Shown here: positions 1-8,366 of the stretch, one piece after another
How positions within the stretch are numbered: the first letter of the stretch is position 1
How the letters are laid out: every line of letters starts with the position of its first letter
Assembly (NCBI GenBank): GCA_964384415.1
Contig: CAYLMV010000019.1
Coordinates: 1-44,021 of the forward strand
DNA length: 44,021 nucleotides
Origin: JAGVPT01 sp964384415
GTDB lineage: Bacteria > Bacteroidota > Ignavibacteria > UBA10030 > UBA8401
Direction of reading: 5' to 3'
Position numbers and translations under genes: made by a program
The notes under the pieces: generated by a model
Databases searched by the model: none
What the model was told of the DNA's origin: nothing
What the model saw: only the letters and a program-made list of their open reading frames with translations

Positions 1-965
1 GATCGGTAGGATTTTGAACCGTAATGTCTTGCCTCCCAGAATTCCACGTAATCGGTCTGATCGAACGTCCCGTCAGATTCTCCGCTGACGTAGATAGGTA
101 TCTCTTTACCGCTTTCAAAAAGTTGAATAGTCCTAGGATCAACATTCGAAGGAACTCCATAGCTTGCCAGATCCGCAAATGTGATCCGATATATACCGTC
201 GGATGGAATGGCCAGTTTAACATACTGTTTTGCATAGTCTATCCAGCTGCCCGAGGTGTCTGGCGGGAAGGATGCGGCCCGGAGCGTGCGGAATTGTTTT
301 GCCTGATCATAATTAAGAATACTTCTGCCGAGATCTCTTTCCACCAGGTTTTCCGGCGACGAATTTTGCCGCGGCGGAAGGACGGAACCTTTGTAGGCAA
401 TGCGCAGATCCCCGCTCTGATATTCAACAACTTGTTTGGAACTCTGACGGATCACATATGTATTCACCCTCACAATTGCACAGTAGTAACCTCCCAACCA
501 TGTGTACCCCAGCACTTCGATGTCAGCGGCCGGATACCGATCTCCGACGAAATGAACAGAGGGAACAGTTACCGGCTGGTACGAGATTGAGGAATCCCGG
601 TTGAAGATAAGCTTTGGATTGAGCGCGGGCTCGACATTCGAATAGATGCGGCTCTGCATGTTCATCAGCTCAGCCGAAATCTTTGACTTGGGCGGGATAG
701 CAATGAAAACGGTCCTGGCCGGAAGTATGGGAGCTCCCGGTCGGCTTTCGTTCTTTGAAAGCGGAAAATCTATAACGCGGGCATTCCCATTCTTCCGAAA
801 CAACGGCGCTTCGTTCGCAAAGTCGACGTGCAGCGTGAAGCCGTTCGCGTTGTTCGCTGCAACAGTTGCCTTGTCGCTGGCGAGCAAGTCCATCGAACCT
901 GCAAGGACGGCGAACGCCGCGAGTGTCAATCGGAGAAGAAAGATTTTTGTTTTAGGTTCCAGCAT
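1..965 (-). CDS. C25-type (gingipain/PorU-like) secreted peptidase, N-terminal part, runs off left edge
   Basis: The minus-strand frame opens at ATG 965 and stays open for 321 codons to the window edge; an in-frame TAA lies just upstream, so 965 is the first possible start. The protein begins with a signal peptide (MLEPKTKIFLLRLTLAAFAV, then a hydrophobic run to about residue 29). A propeptide-like region follows (residues 40-230), then a module near residues 250-321 containing KLAIPSDGIYRITFADL and DPRTIQLFESGKEI. That block is typical of the domain preceding the caspase-like catalytic domain in C25 peptidases and PorU-type sortases of type IX secretion organisms. The catalytic His/Cys lie beyond the edge and cannot be checked. 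It is separated by 166 bases from the polysaccharide operon, which runs the same way. It could be a PorU-like sortase or an ordinary secreted C25 protease; the visible part does not decide. Confidence 0.7.
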   Translation of the reverse strand, partial: MLEPKTKIFLLRLTLAAFAVLAGSMDLLASDKATVAANNANGFTLHVDFANEAPLFRKNGNARVIDFPLSKNESRPGAPILPARTVFIAIPPKSKISAELMNMQSRIYSNVEPALNPKLIFNRDSSISYQPVTVPSVHFVGDRYPAADIEVLGYTWLGGYYCAIVRVNTYVIRQSSKQVVEYQSGDLRIAYKGSVLPPRQNSSPENLVERDLGRSILNYDQAKQFRTLRAASFPPDTSGSWIDYAKQYVKLAIPSDGIYRITFADLASYGVPSNVDPRTIQLFESGKEIPIYVSGESDGTFDQTDYVEFWEARHYGSKSYR

Positions 966-1066
966 TCTTTAAGCGGATCGGGATTGCTCGATTTCCTGAA
1001 TTTCACTTTCAACTATTGGTGCTTCATAGATCAAATCAACTATCCTTGAATCCCAGAAATAATATA

Positions 1067-1107
1067 ACGCTCCGTTCTAACGTAGACAAGGATGATCGGC
1101 GGAGCGT
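1067..1107 (-). terminator. Possible weak terminator behind the WecG gene
   Basis: An 8-bp perfect inverted repeat (ACGCTCCG at 1067-1074, CGGAGCGT at 1100-1107) with a 25-base loop starts 25 bases after the WecG stop. On the minus strand it is followed by TATATTATTTC. The loop is long and the T run broken, so this is a weak call; it would separate the glycan operon from the C25 peptidase gene. Confidence 0.3.
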
Positions 1108-1131
1108 CATCAACGATAATGGCTCGAGTGC

Positions 1132-1878
1132 TCAGTTGCCCTTTGAAATGAACTTGTCCTTCAGGACCATCGCACTGAAGCGGGGTATCCCGAAGACATA
1201 CCTCGAAAAGTACTTCGTTGGATGCGATAGAATGCGGAAAACCCACTCAAGCCCAAGGCCCCGGAAGAACCTCGGACCGCGTATTTTTTCTCCGGCAAGA
1301 AGACTGATCGCATCGCCAACCGATTGGATCACATGGCACTGTAAAACACTCCGATGCTGATGGATCCACAGCTCCTGCTTCGGAGATCCCATTCCAACCC
1401 ACAATATATCGGGATGGGCCTGGTTGATTTCATCGATGAGAGCTGCCGATTCAACATCGCCGAACCCGTTCTTGAACCCGGCGATCGTTAGTTCGGGGAT
1501 TTCGTCCCGGAGCCGAGCTACAGTCTTCATCAGAGATTCCGTCGTCGAACCGAGGATGAAAATCCGCCAGCGCCGCTCGGCAGAGAATGCAAGAAATTCA
1601 TGAGCATGGTCGCTCCAGTTGAATCGATCTCGAAATCCATTTCCGTGCAGCAATTTCGACGAGAGCCAAACACCAATTCCATCAGGGTGGACAATGTCTG
1701 CGGCAGCAAGGGCGCCTGCCAGCGCCGAGTCGTTCTGAGCAAGATTGATGATATGCATGCTTGCATACATTATCACCAATTGCTTTCGTTTGTCAATCGC
1801 ATCCGAAATGTCTCGCAGTACTTCGTCGTACAAAACGTCGGCAATTTGGATAGTCAATATAGGGAGCGTCTTCATCAT
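1132..1878 (-). CDS. WecG/TagA/CpsF family glycosyltransferase (GT26)
   Basis: The 248-residue product has the usual length and layout of the WecG/TagA family, whose members transfer N-acetylmannosamine (or its uronic acid) to an undecaprenyl-linked GlcNAc at the inner membrane face. Visible motifs are HPDGIG (residues 64-69, with the Asp that acts as base in TagA), VGMGSPKQELW (161-171) and GLEWVFR near 210. The segment that usually reads T-P-N near residue 38 reads Y-A-S here, which is unusual. The start ATGATG overlaps the TGA of the upstream GT4 gene, so translation is probably coupled; either ATG (1878 or 1875) could be used. It is the last gene of the operon. The family assignment is firm; the sugar is not known. 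Confidence 0.88.
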   Translation of the reverse strand: MMKTLPILTIQIADVLYDEVLRDISDAIDKRKQLVIMYASMHIINLAQNDSALAGALAAADIVHPDGIGVWLSSKLLHGNGFRDRFNWSDHAHEFLAFSAERRWRIFILGSTTESLMKTVARLRDEIPELTIAGFKNGFGDVESAALIDEINQAHPDILWVGMGSPKQELWIHQHRSVLQCHVIQSVGDAISLLAGEKIRGPRFFRGLGLEWVFRILSHPTKYFSRYVFGIPRFSAMVLKDKFISKGN

Positions 1879-2999
1879 TTTTCACTTTTGACGGATCGTT
1901 GCCTCTCCAACAAAAGCCTTTCGTAAAGCTCCTTAAGTTTCTCGCCGTATTGCTCGGAGGTGGGCAGCGATTGGACCTTTCGGCGAAGATTCCATCCCAG
2001 TCTGGCCGCCTTTGAATCATCGTTGAGGATTTCCAGCAATCGTTGCGCAAGCTCGGGCTCATTTCTCGGCGTAAACAGTAATCCATCCATTCCCTCCTCG
2101 ATGAATTCTGCAATGCCCCCCACACGCGATCCCACAAACGGTTTTGCCGCAAGACCCGCTTCCAGCATTGTGTACGGAAACGGATCCTGCTCCGAAGGAA
2201 GAACCACGAGGTTGGAGATCTGGTAGAAGACTGCTGTGTTGTCTTGCGCCGGCACGCGGACGATGTGATTGATCTCATCCTTCTCAATAGCCGACGCGTT
2301 TCCGCCGACCAAGAGGAGTGTGAGATCGGTTTGGGTCGCTCTGATTCTCCGGTAAGCGTTGAGAAGATATTGCACTCCTTTGATGCGATCGAATCGGCCG
2401 AGGTAAAGGATGACTTTGTGGCGCTCCGGAATGCCTAGTGTCCGTTTCATCTCTGCAACCTCCCCTTCGGGACAAGGCCGGAAGGGCTCGACGGCATTGT
2501 GCATGACTGCAATTCTTGACCTGTCGATGCCAAACCGCTGGACGATTGATTCGCAAACAGCGTTGCTCACGGCGATAATCTTGTCCGATCGAAAGCTGAG
2601 AACTCTGAAACCCCGGACGATGCTATGTGCGGTAGTCACCGTTGGTACACCTGATTTGCGGGTGACCAAAGAGGCGATGAACTCCGGATATCGATGGTGC
2701 GTGTGGATCAGATGAATATCATTCTTTTCACAGTAAGCTTTTACCGAAGCAAAATTGGGATAAAGATGGAACACATTCTTCACCCCCCTTTGCATCGGAA
2801 TAAGAACGGGGCTCACCGGCAAAGTGTTCAATCGGTGAAGCGCATTCCCTCCGTTCGTCATAAAGTGCATGGTGTATCCCGGTCTCCTCGCGAAGTACCG
2901 AAGCAGCGAAGTAACGTACGTTGTCACTCCTGAGTTGGAGTTGAAATCGAGGGCGATATGTAGGACGTTGATCACAGATGAGGACCCGTGTGCATTCAC
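1875..2999 (-). CDS. GT4 family glycosyltransferase
   Basis: This 374-residue GT-B fold enzyme probably transfers a sugar from a nucleotide donor to the lipid-linked repeat unit in the cytoplasm. The N-terminal half starts with the glycine/serine-rich acceptor-side loop typical of GT4 (DFNSNSGVTTYVTSLLRYF). The C-terminal half has RFDRIKGVQYLLNAY near residue 210 and the donor-site motif EQDPFPYTMLEAG with GSRVGGIAEFI. The chosen start is GTG at 2999, four bases after the TAA of the preceding gene; a second in-frame GTG at 2975 is possible. The end overlaps the WecG start. Donor and acceptor are not predictable. Confidence 0.9.
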   Translation of the reverse strand: MNAHGSSSVINVLHIALDFNSNSGVTTYVTSLLRYFARRPGYTMHFMTNGGNALHRLNTLPVSPVLIPMQRGVKNVFHLYPNFASVKAYCEKNDIHLIHTHHRYPEFIASLVTRKSGVPTVTTAHSIVRGFRVLSFRSDKIIAVSNAVCESIVQRFGIDRSRIAVMHNAVEPFRPCPEGEVAEMKRTLGIPERHKVILYLGRFDRIKGVQYLLNAYRRIRATQTDLTLLLVGGNASAIEKDEINHIVRVPAQDNTAVFYQISNLVVLPSEQDPFPYTMLEAGLAAKPFVGSRVGGIAEFIEEGMDGLLFTPRNEPELAQRLLEILNDDSKAARLGWNLRRKVQSLPTSEQYGEKLKELYERLLLERQRSVKSEK

Positions 3000-3002
3000 G
3001 AA

Positions 3003-4142
3003 TTATGCTTTTAGAACGTTGAAGTAAATCGATTCAAATTTCTCCGCGAATACCCGTTCGTTGTATTTATGCTCGATTGCACTTCTGCCGTTCCTTCCCA
3101 TGTTCTTCCTCATCGCCTCATCGCTCAACAATTGATCAAGGATCGCGACCGCTGCGGCAATGTCCCTGCGCGGATACACTCTTCCACACTTCTCTCCTTC
3201 CACGATTTCCCGAACACCTCCAACATCCGATGCAACAATCGGAACCCCCTTCTCCATCGCCTCCCAGATGATAAACGGAAGGCCCTCTCTATCGGAGGTT
3301 AACAGCACTGCATCGAACGCAGGGAGATATGTTCGCGCGTTAGCTACAAAACCAAGCATCGAAACGCCTCCCGTCACCTGCAATTCGGCAGCAAGGTGGT
3401 TCATGCGTGCTTCCAATACTCCGTCTCCCAAAATAAAGAAATGGACATCCTTCCGGCGCGAAAGCAGTTGTTGCGCTATCTGCAGAGCCAGATCAATTCT
3501 CTTTTCGGGCTCGAACCTGCTGATGATGCCAATCCTGTGCTTCTCCGGAGCCAATTTCCGGATAATATCCAAATCAGAATCTTTTGAAACCCCATTGTCT
3601 TCGAGGGTCCCCCCATTATAATAGACCTCGACAGGCGGAAGCAATCGCGTCTCTGCCATCAGGAGACGGCGGGATGCTTGTGATGGAACAACAATGCATT
3701 GGTAGCTGCGGCAGGCGTACACAACCAGGTGGGCTATTCTGTAGCTTAGCTCTTCCAGAGAGGAATAATATTCCCGATTCTTCACAAAGCTTCCGTGATA
3801 ATTGAAAATCGCCTTTCTTCGCAGGAAGAGATTCACGATTCCAACAAGGACATACGGCTTCATCAGATGAGCCTGGATGATCGAGATTTCGTTCTCTTTC
3901 AAAAACCTGTACAAATCAAGAAACGAGCGGATAGAGAATTTTTTCTTCAATAGCGGCATAGCATGCACGGTGATGCCGAGCCCTTTCAATTCTGCCTCGA
4001 TGTTTGGATCACCCTGGAAGACGAGAAACTGTTCGAACTTCGCGCTGTCGATGTATTTGAATAGCATCTTGAGATGCGCGTAGACGCCGTCACTTTTTCC
4101 GGTGATGATGTTCACGACATGACAAATTCTTATCTTTTCCAT
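3003..4142 (-). CDS. GT4 family glycosyltransferase
   Basis: The 379-residue product is a second GT4 enzyme. Evidence includes RFEPEKRIDLALQIAQQLL near residue 215, FFILGDGVLEARM (the usual G-D-G turn), and the donor-site block SDREGLPFIIWEAMEKGVP followed by SDVGGVREIVEGEKCGRVYP. The N-terminus (HVVNIITGKSDGVYAHLKML) fits a GT-B acceptor domain. It starts at ATG 4142, 109 bases after the membrane glycosyltransferase stop, the largest gap inside the cluster, and no clear Shine-Dalgarno is seen. The next gene starts four bases after its stop. Probably a cytoplasmic, membrane-associated enzyme of the same glycan pathway. Confidence 0.9.
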   Translation of the reverse strand: MEKIRICHVVNIITGKSDGVYAHLKMLFKYIDSAKFEQFLVFQGDPNIEAELKGLGITVHAMPLLKKKFSIRSFLDLYRFLKENEISIIQAHLMKPYVLVGIVNLFLRRKAIFNYHGSFVKNREYYSSLEELSYRIAHLVVYACRSYQCIVVPSQASRRLLMAETRLLPPVEVYYNGGTLEDNGVSKDSDLDIIRKLAPEKHRIGIISRFEPEKRIDLALQIAQQLLSRRKDVHFFILGDGVLEARMNHLAAELQVTGGVSMLGFVANARTYLPAFDAVLLTSDREGLPFIIWEAMEKGVPIVASDVGGVREIVEGEKCGRVYPRRDIAAAVAILDQLLSDEAMRKNMGRNGRSAIEHKYNERVFAEKFESIYFNVLKA

Positions 4143-4251
4143 TCAGCTGCCGCTATCAGAATAAAATATGATCCGCCGACATGGGAACCCGACGGAAAGA
4201 CGATCAAGCATCCAGGCACAGACCTGGAACATGCAACGGCCAGTTGGTCGT

Positions 4252-5580
4252 TTATGTCGTCCTGCGCGCCCTGAAGTACTCGTACATCCGAAACGCTTGA
4301 ATCGTGCCGATCGCCAGGATGAGCGGCTCGAAGGGCGTTTTATAACGGGCATTCTCTCCCAAGTCCACCATCGATGAGACAATCCACCCGGCCGCAATGA
4401 AGAAATACATTATCACAATTTCATTTCCCCAGTTCAATTGCCTTCCGAGAGCGGTTCTGAGCCATAAGAGAAACGGCGATACAACAAATATGGCGTACAC
4501 GATTGTGAGAATGCCAGCGGCAAAATAGAGAAAGACTTTCACGGCAGGATTCCATTTGAAACTGTGGTATTGAAACGCCGGTTTCCAAAAATCGATCATA
4601 CCTTCCACAGTGCTCTCAGCGTATGCCAATGGATTTCTCTGGATTGCGCTTAACGCCATTTCTTGCATGAGTCTTGACATCTGCTCGAAATTCTTCCCCG
4701 TCGCCTGCATCATTCGGTGATAGACAAAATAGACCGCGAAGGTCGGTTTCCCTGTCGTCCGGATTTGGTCTTCCCGTTGGGAAATGAGCATTTCTTTTTC
4801 GAGGGCGTACTCCGGCGAGGCCGATTCGACGAACGAACCGACATGGTTGATGAGATTGAACCCTGTCAACGTTGAGATGCCAGCGTAATCATTGTAAGTT
4901 ACGTTCAGAACAACATCGGCGCCAATCAGCATCAGACTCGTCGACACAAAAACTGCAATGCACCTGGCAATTCCCATCCGTGGCTCCGTATCATGCGCCC
5001 TCTTTGCAATCACAACCAGCGCGATGAGAATTACGATCGGAAAATAGACGAACAGAGGCCTGGTGAGGGCGGCAAGGCATGAAACTACTGCAGCGGAAAC
5101 GAGCAAGTCCCCGCGTTGAGGATGCCTGATAAGTTTCGTAAGAATAAAGAAGGTGAGCACAATCAAGAAGGTCGCCGTCGTTTCCGAGAGGAGACATGCT
5201 TCAAACAGGAACTGGTTCGGACTGAAGGTGTACCACAGACCCGCGATGAAACCCAACGTGTCGTTCGAGGTCAATGTGCGAAATATCGAGAAGAGCATAA
5301 GCGCCGTCGCGAATCCCATACAAAGCTGGAGCACGAAAAGAAAAGTATCGTTAAATCCGGTGAGTACGAAAAGAAGCGGATACAATGGAGCTCTGGCGCC
5401 GTTATACCATGACCATTGGAGATGGGAGATGGAAATACCTGCCTGTCGGTACCAATCAGTATCGGGCAATTCAACCGGACCATAAAAGATCCACATGACG
5501 ACCTTACAGAGGCCTGAGATCGCCATCAGTCTAACGAGCATCTTGTTCGGCCAACCTCTATTTAAGTAGTCTCTTACCAT
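4252..5580 (-). CDS. Polytopic GT-C glycosyltransferase (ArnT/PMT-like, GT39/GT83 type)
   Basis: The 442-residue protein has about ten hydrophobic segments. After the first membrane segment a periplasmic loop contains PDTDWYRQAG, matching the catalytic aspartate position of GT-C enzymes that use polyprenyl-phosphate sugars. APLYPLLFVL and SETTATFLIVL in the next segments and ENARYKTPFEPLI near the C-terminus also fit the ArnT/dolichyl-phosphate mannosyltransferase superfamily. It would add a sugar to the glycan on the outer face of the inner membrane. The start overlaps the preceding GT4 gene by seven bases. No separate Wzy polymerase is seen in the cluster; a Wzy role cannot be excluded, but the motifs favour GT-C. 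Confidence 0.75.
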   Translation of the reverse strand: MVRDYLNRGWPNKMLVRLMAISGLCKVVMWIFYGPVELPDTDWYRQAGISISHLQWSWYNGARAPLYPLLFVLTGFNDTFLFVLQLCMGFATALMLFSIFRTLTSNDTLGFIAGLWYTFSPNQFLFEACLLSETTATFLIVLTFFILTKLIRHPQRGDLLVSAAVVSCLAALTRPLFVYFPIVILIALVVIAKRAHDTEPRMGIARCIAVFVSTSLMLIGADVVLNVTYNDYAGISTLTGFNLINHVGSFVESASPEYALEKEMLISQREDQIRTTGKPTFAVYFVYHRMMQATGKNFEQMSRLMQEMALSAIQRNPLAYAESTVEGMIDFWKPAFQYHSFKWNPAVKVFLYFAAGILTIVYAIFVVSPFLLWLRTALGRQLNWGNEIVIMYFFIAAGWIVSSMVDLGENARYKTPFEPLILAIGTIQAFRMYEYFRARRTT

Positions 5581-6716
5581 AGCCCGGCAGCCGGCTTATT
5601 GGGCGAACGAGGAAATTTCCGCACAACCGAGGAGTAAATTTCTTCGTATTCGTCTGCGATTTTTCCCCAATGGAGTTCGCTATAGATTTTCCGTGCATTA
5701 TCGGAAATCCGCCGCAGGTCATGCATGCTCGTGCCTATTCTCTCTATGATAGAGAGCATCGCTCCACGCTCGTCTGCCCGAAAGACAAATCCGTTCTCTC
5801 CGTCCTTAATGAAGCGGCTCATTCCTACCGTGTCGGCCACGACCGGTACGATTCCCGCCGCCATGCATTCCACCGCCATCATTGAGAAGCTCTCGTAGGA
5901 GCCATTGTTGATGTATAGATGCTTGTCATCCAAGAAGATGCGAAGGTGTTCCCCGTCCATCTTATTAACGCAGGAGACTTTAAGACGTTCCTTCGTGATT
6001 TCTCCTTTTTCAGATCTTCCAATGATGAAGAGTGAAATGAAAAGACCCTTGGCCTGAGAGAGGATATCGATGAGTTCCTCCATCCTGCTGGAGTCCAAAG
6101 CGCCCCTGTCATACACAACAATCTTCAGCGAACTGCCTTCAAAAGATTTCTCCGGCGACGCCGCAAATGCCTCGTCGATTCCATTTGGAATAATCCGGAC
6201 CTTTGTGGCATCAATAGCGTAATACGTTTTGGCCACGGCAAGCTCAATCTCAGACACAAAGACGAGCTCATCGGAGTTTCGCATGATCAACGTCTCGAGC
6301 ATGATATCCTTGAAACGGGAGTACGCTGTTTCTATCCCCTTCAAAAGCGCCTTCTCGTGTTTGACGATTCCATGAACCGTAACAATGATTCGGCTTCGGA
6401 GAAGAAATGTGTAGAGGAAGATCGAAAGGATGAACCTCTCGACGGTGATGATGTGGATAATTTCGGGATCATTCTTCACCAGGAAGACAAAGAGTCTTAT
6501 GATTCCGAGCCGCAGCACAGAGCCGTCAGAGGTGACGTTTTCCTTCCCGAAAAGTCTCAACCATATGTTGCTCTTCCTGTCATGCTTAAAGAAATACTCA
6601 ACAAAGACGCGACCCGGTTTCTTCGTTGACGCCTCGCGAACAATCCGCTTTGCGACTTTCTCAGGACCGGTCAGAATTTCAGACTCGTTATATTTTCCGA
6701 GATAGACGATGTTCAT
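5574..6716 (-). CDS. GT4 family glycosyltransferase
   Basis: The 380-residue product is a third GT4 enzyme, more diverged than the other two. It has the N-terminal acceptor domain (EILTGPEKVAKRIV, IIHIITVERFI, IIVTVHGIVKHEKALLKG), VRIIPNGIDEAF at the domain junction and a donor-site block around SYESFSMMAVECMAAGIVP with VADTVGMSRFIKDGENGFVF. The usual E-G-F/L-P is replaced by Y-E-S-F-S. It sits 49 bases downstream of the wzx stop and overlaps the membrane glycosyltransferase gene by seven bases. Its ATG has no obvious Shine-Dalgarno. Sugar specificity is unknown. Confidence 0.85.
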   Translation of the reverse strand: MNIVYLGKYNESEILTGPEKVAKRIVREASTKKPGRVFVEYFFKHDRKSNIWLRLFGKENVTSDGSVLRLGIIRLFVFLVKNDPEIIHIITVERFILSIFLYTFLLRSRIIVTVHGIVKHEKALLKGIETAYSRFKDIMLETLIMRNSDELVFVSEIELAVAKTYYAIDATKVRIIPNGIDEAFAASPEKSFEGSSLKIVVYDRGALDSSRMEELIDILSQAKGLFISLFIIGRSEKGEITKERLKVSCVNKMDGEHLRIFLDDKHLYINNGSYESFSMMAVECMAAGIVPVVADTVGMSRFIKDGENGFVFRADERGAMLSIIERIGTSMHDLRRISDNARKIYSELHWGKIADEYEEIYSSVVRKFPRSPNKPAAGLW

Positions 6717-6765
6717 TTTTGTTCAGTGTCCAGAGAACCGCGAATGAGAAACCGGAAGATCGCCC

Positions 6766-8226
6766 TCAACGGATCGCACGCAGCAGCGGAGCGAGCAAGA
6801 CGCTCTTCAATCCGGCCAATTCTTCTTCATCGAATATGGAAAAGAAATACGTGCACGCGACGTAGACCAGCAAAGCAAGAATTCCATTTATTGCGAACAG
6901 CACGATAGAAGAATCCGGCAGCAAGAGGTGCAAACCAACACAAATACCCGCCGTGAGGCCGAACGTTTTGAAATAACTCCTGAACGGAAAGGGGAATCTC
7001 AATTTCACGACGATATAGTACGTTCCGATGCATATCATGAAGAACTGAATGACGACGCGTCCGATCCCGGCGCCGAGAATGCCAAACCGGGGGACAATAA
7101 ATATCCCCACAAGAATCGCCATCGCCGCGCCGACGCCTCCCGAAATGACGATAAACCTGGAGCGTCCCTTGGCGTATAAGAGCGCAGATCCGACGGCGGC
7201 AATGGTACCGAATGAACTGCCCGCGAGAATAATTGCCGTCACGTTTTGGGCGGGCTCATAGGCGCCGCCGTAAATAAGCCTTACGATCATCGGGCTATGC
7301 ACCGATGTAAAAAAACAAGCAAAGAAAGTGAGCCAGGCAAAAACTTTCGTCAAGAACCAATAAATCGCCTGGGAGCTGCGATTGTCGGGCCCCGCAGACT
7401 CGCGCGAAAAATAAGGCAGCAAGGCGGAGGACAACAATGCGATTGGCTGTGTCACATACGCCGACAGGAGAACGGCCACCGAAAAGAATGCAACGTCCGC
7501 AGCGGTAAGGTACGTTTTAATGAAAAAAAGTTCCATGCGCTGCCACATGAACGACGAGATGATCGCAGCCAGCCAGGAGAAGAGGGCGAATCGCTGCACA
7601 TCTTTCCCAAACAGTGCTCTCGGCAGGGTTCTGCCGGGAAGGAAGGATTCCTTACCGAGCCCGGCAAGTAACGCCAGAAAATTCGCTGCAGCGCCTATCA
7701 CGAGAACCGCAATGTATCCCTGAAGCGAAAATGACCGGATGAGAGGATAGAACGCGAGAAGCATGCAGAGGACGCTGACCGCCGAAGCGTAAAAAAGTTC
7801 TCTGTACCTCATCAGGCCTTCGTACACCGATTGAAGAACCGAATTGAACGATAGAAAGCTGAAGAGGAGAAGCGTTTCAATCCAAATCGCGGACGGCACG
7901 TTCAGAGCAAACACAAAGACAAAAATGCTGACGGCCGAAATGATCAGCGCGAACGCGAGCGACCATCGGATCATCCCCGCTGCATTTTCCTTCTTTCCAT
8001 CGGCTGTGCGCATTGCGATGTAGCGTACAAGAGTAATCGGCAGTCCGAAATTCAGGAACATCCAGAGTGTCGATACCAGCCACACAATGTACTGTGCCGT
8101 CCCGAAGCCCTCAACGCCTATTTTCCTGGATGCGTACATACTGATCACCAGGGAAGCTGCGGAAGCGCTCCCTTTGGCCAGGACGTTGAACGCAGTATTC
8201 TTCAGCAGTAGTCCGTCGTCAGACAT
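6766..8226 (-). CDS. Wzx-type oligosaccharide flippase (MOP superfamily)
   Basis: The 486-residue protein is almost entirely hydrophobic with about 12-14 membrane segments. It begins LLKNTAFNVLAKGSASAASLV, like polysaccharide exporters of the RfbX/Wzx type, and carries the internal GFGTAQYIVWLVSTLW segment and a conserved-looking GRSRFIVISGGVGAAMAILVG stretch in the second half. It would flip undecaprenyl-linked oligosaccharide across the inner membrane. It is the first gene of the polysaccharide operon, starting 54 bases after the terminator of the EF-G-like gene, so a promoter must lie in 8227-8280 or transcription reads through. No Shine-Dalgarno is evident before ATG 8226. Confidence 0.88.
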   Translation of the reverse strand: MSDDGLLLKNTAFNVLAKGSASAASLVISMYASRKIGVEGFGTAQYIVWLVSTLWMFLNFGLPITLVRYIAMRTADGKKENAAGMIRWSLAFALIISAVSIFVFVFALNVPSAIWIETLLLFSFLSFNSVLQSVYEGLMRYRELFYASAVSVLCMLLAFYPLIRSFSLQGYIAVLVIGAAANFLALLAGLGKESFLPGRTLPRALFGKDVQRFALFSWLAAIISSFMWQRMELFFIKTYLTAADVAFFSVAVLLSAYVTQPIALLSSALLPYFSRESAGPDNRSSQAIYWFLTKVFAWLTFFACFFTSVHSPMIVRLIYGGAYEPAQNVTAIILAGSSFGTIAAVGSALLYAKGRSRFIVISGGVGAAMAILVGIFIVPRFGILGAGIGRVVIQFFMICIGTYYIVVKLRFPFPFRSYFKTFGLTAGICVGLHLLLPDSSIVLFAINGILALLVYVACTYFFSIFDEEELAGLKSVLLAPLLRAIR

Positions 8227-8280
8227 GTGCGGTCGTTGAACAATAGAGAAGCGGAACAGTCACAGCGCAAATATAACAAA

Positions 8281-8323
8281 AAAGGCTGTAAGAACTGAGC
8301 TGAGTCCAGTTCTTACAGCCTTT
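8281..8323 (-). terminator. Rho-independent terminator of the EF-G-like gene
   Basis: A perfect 16-bp inverted repeat (AAAGGCTGTAAGAACT at 8281-8296, its complement at 8308-8323) with an 11-base loop starts 43 bases after the EF-G-like stop. On the minus strand it runs directly into TTTGTTATATTT, so termination is in that direction, ahead of wzx. Confidence 0.85.
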
Positions 8324-8366
8324 CGTCATTCATGCGATGCCGAGTTACACGGCCTGCCACAATGAT

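Noticed and set aside
24..972. Plus-strand frames 24-590 and 646-972 as genes
   Set aside because: They are antisense to the open minus-strand C25 peptidase frame, which has a signal peptide and family motifs; the plus frames match nothing.
8262..8280. Bacteroidetes-type TAnnTTTG promoter before wzx (TTTGTTATATTTG, also seen before tsaD)
   Set aside because: The sppA promoter has a perfect TTGACA-17-TATAAT, so the organism uses ordinary sigma-70 hexamers; before wzx no matching -35 is found and the stretch is part of the terminator tail.
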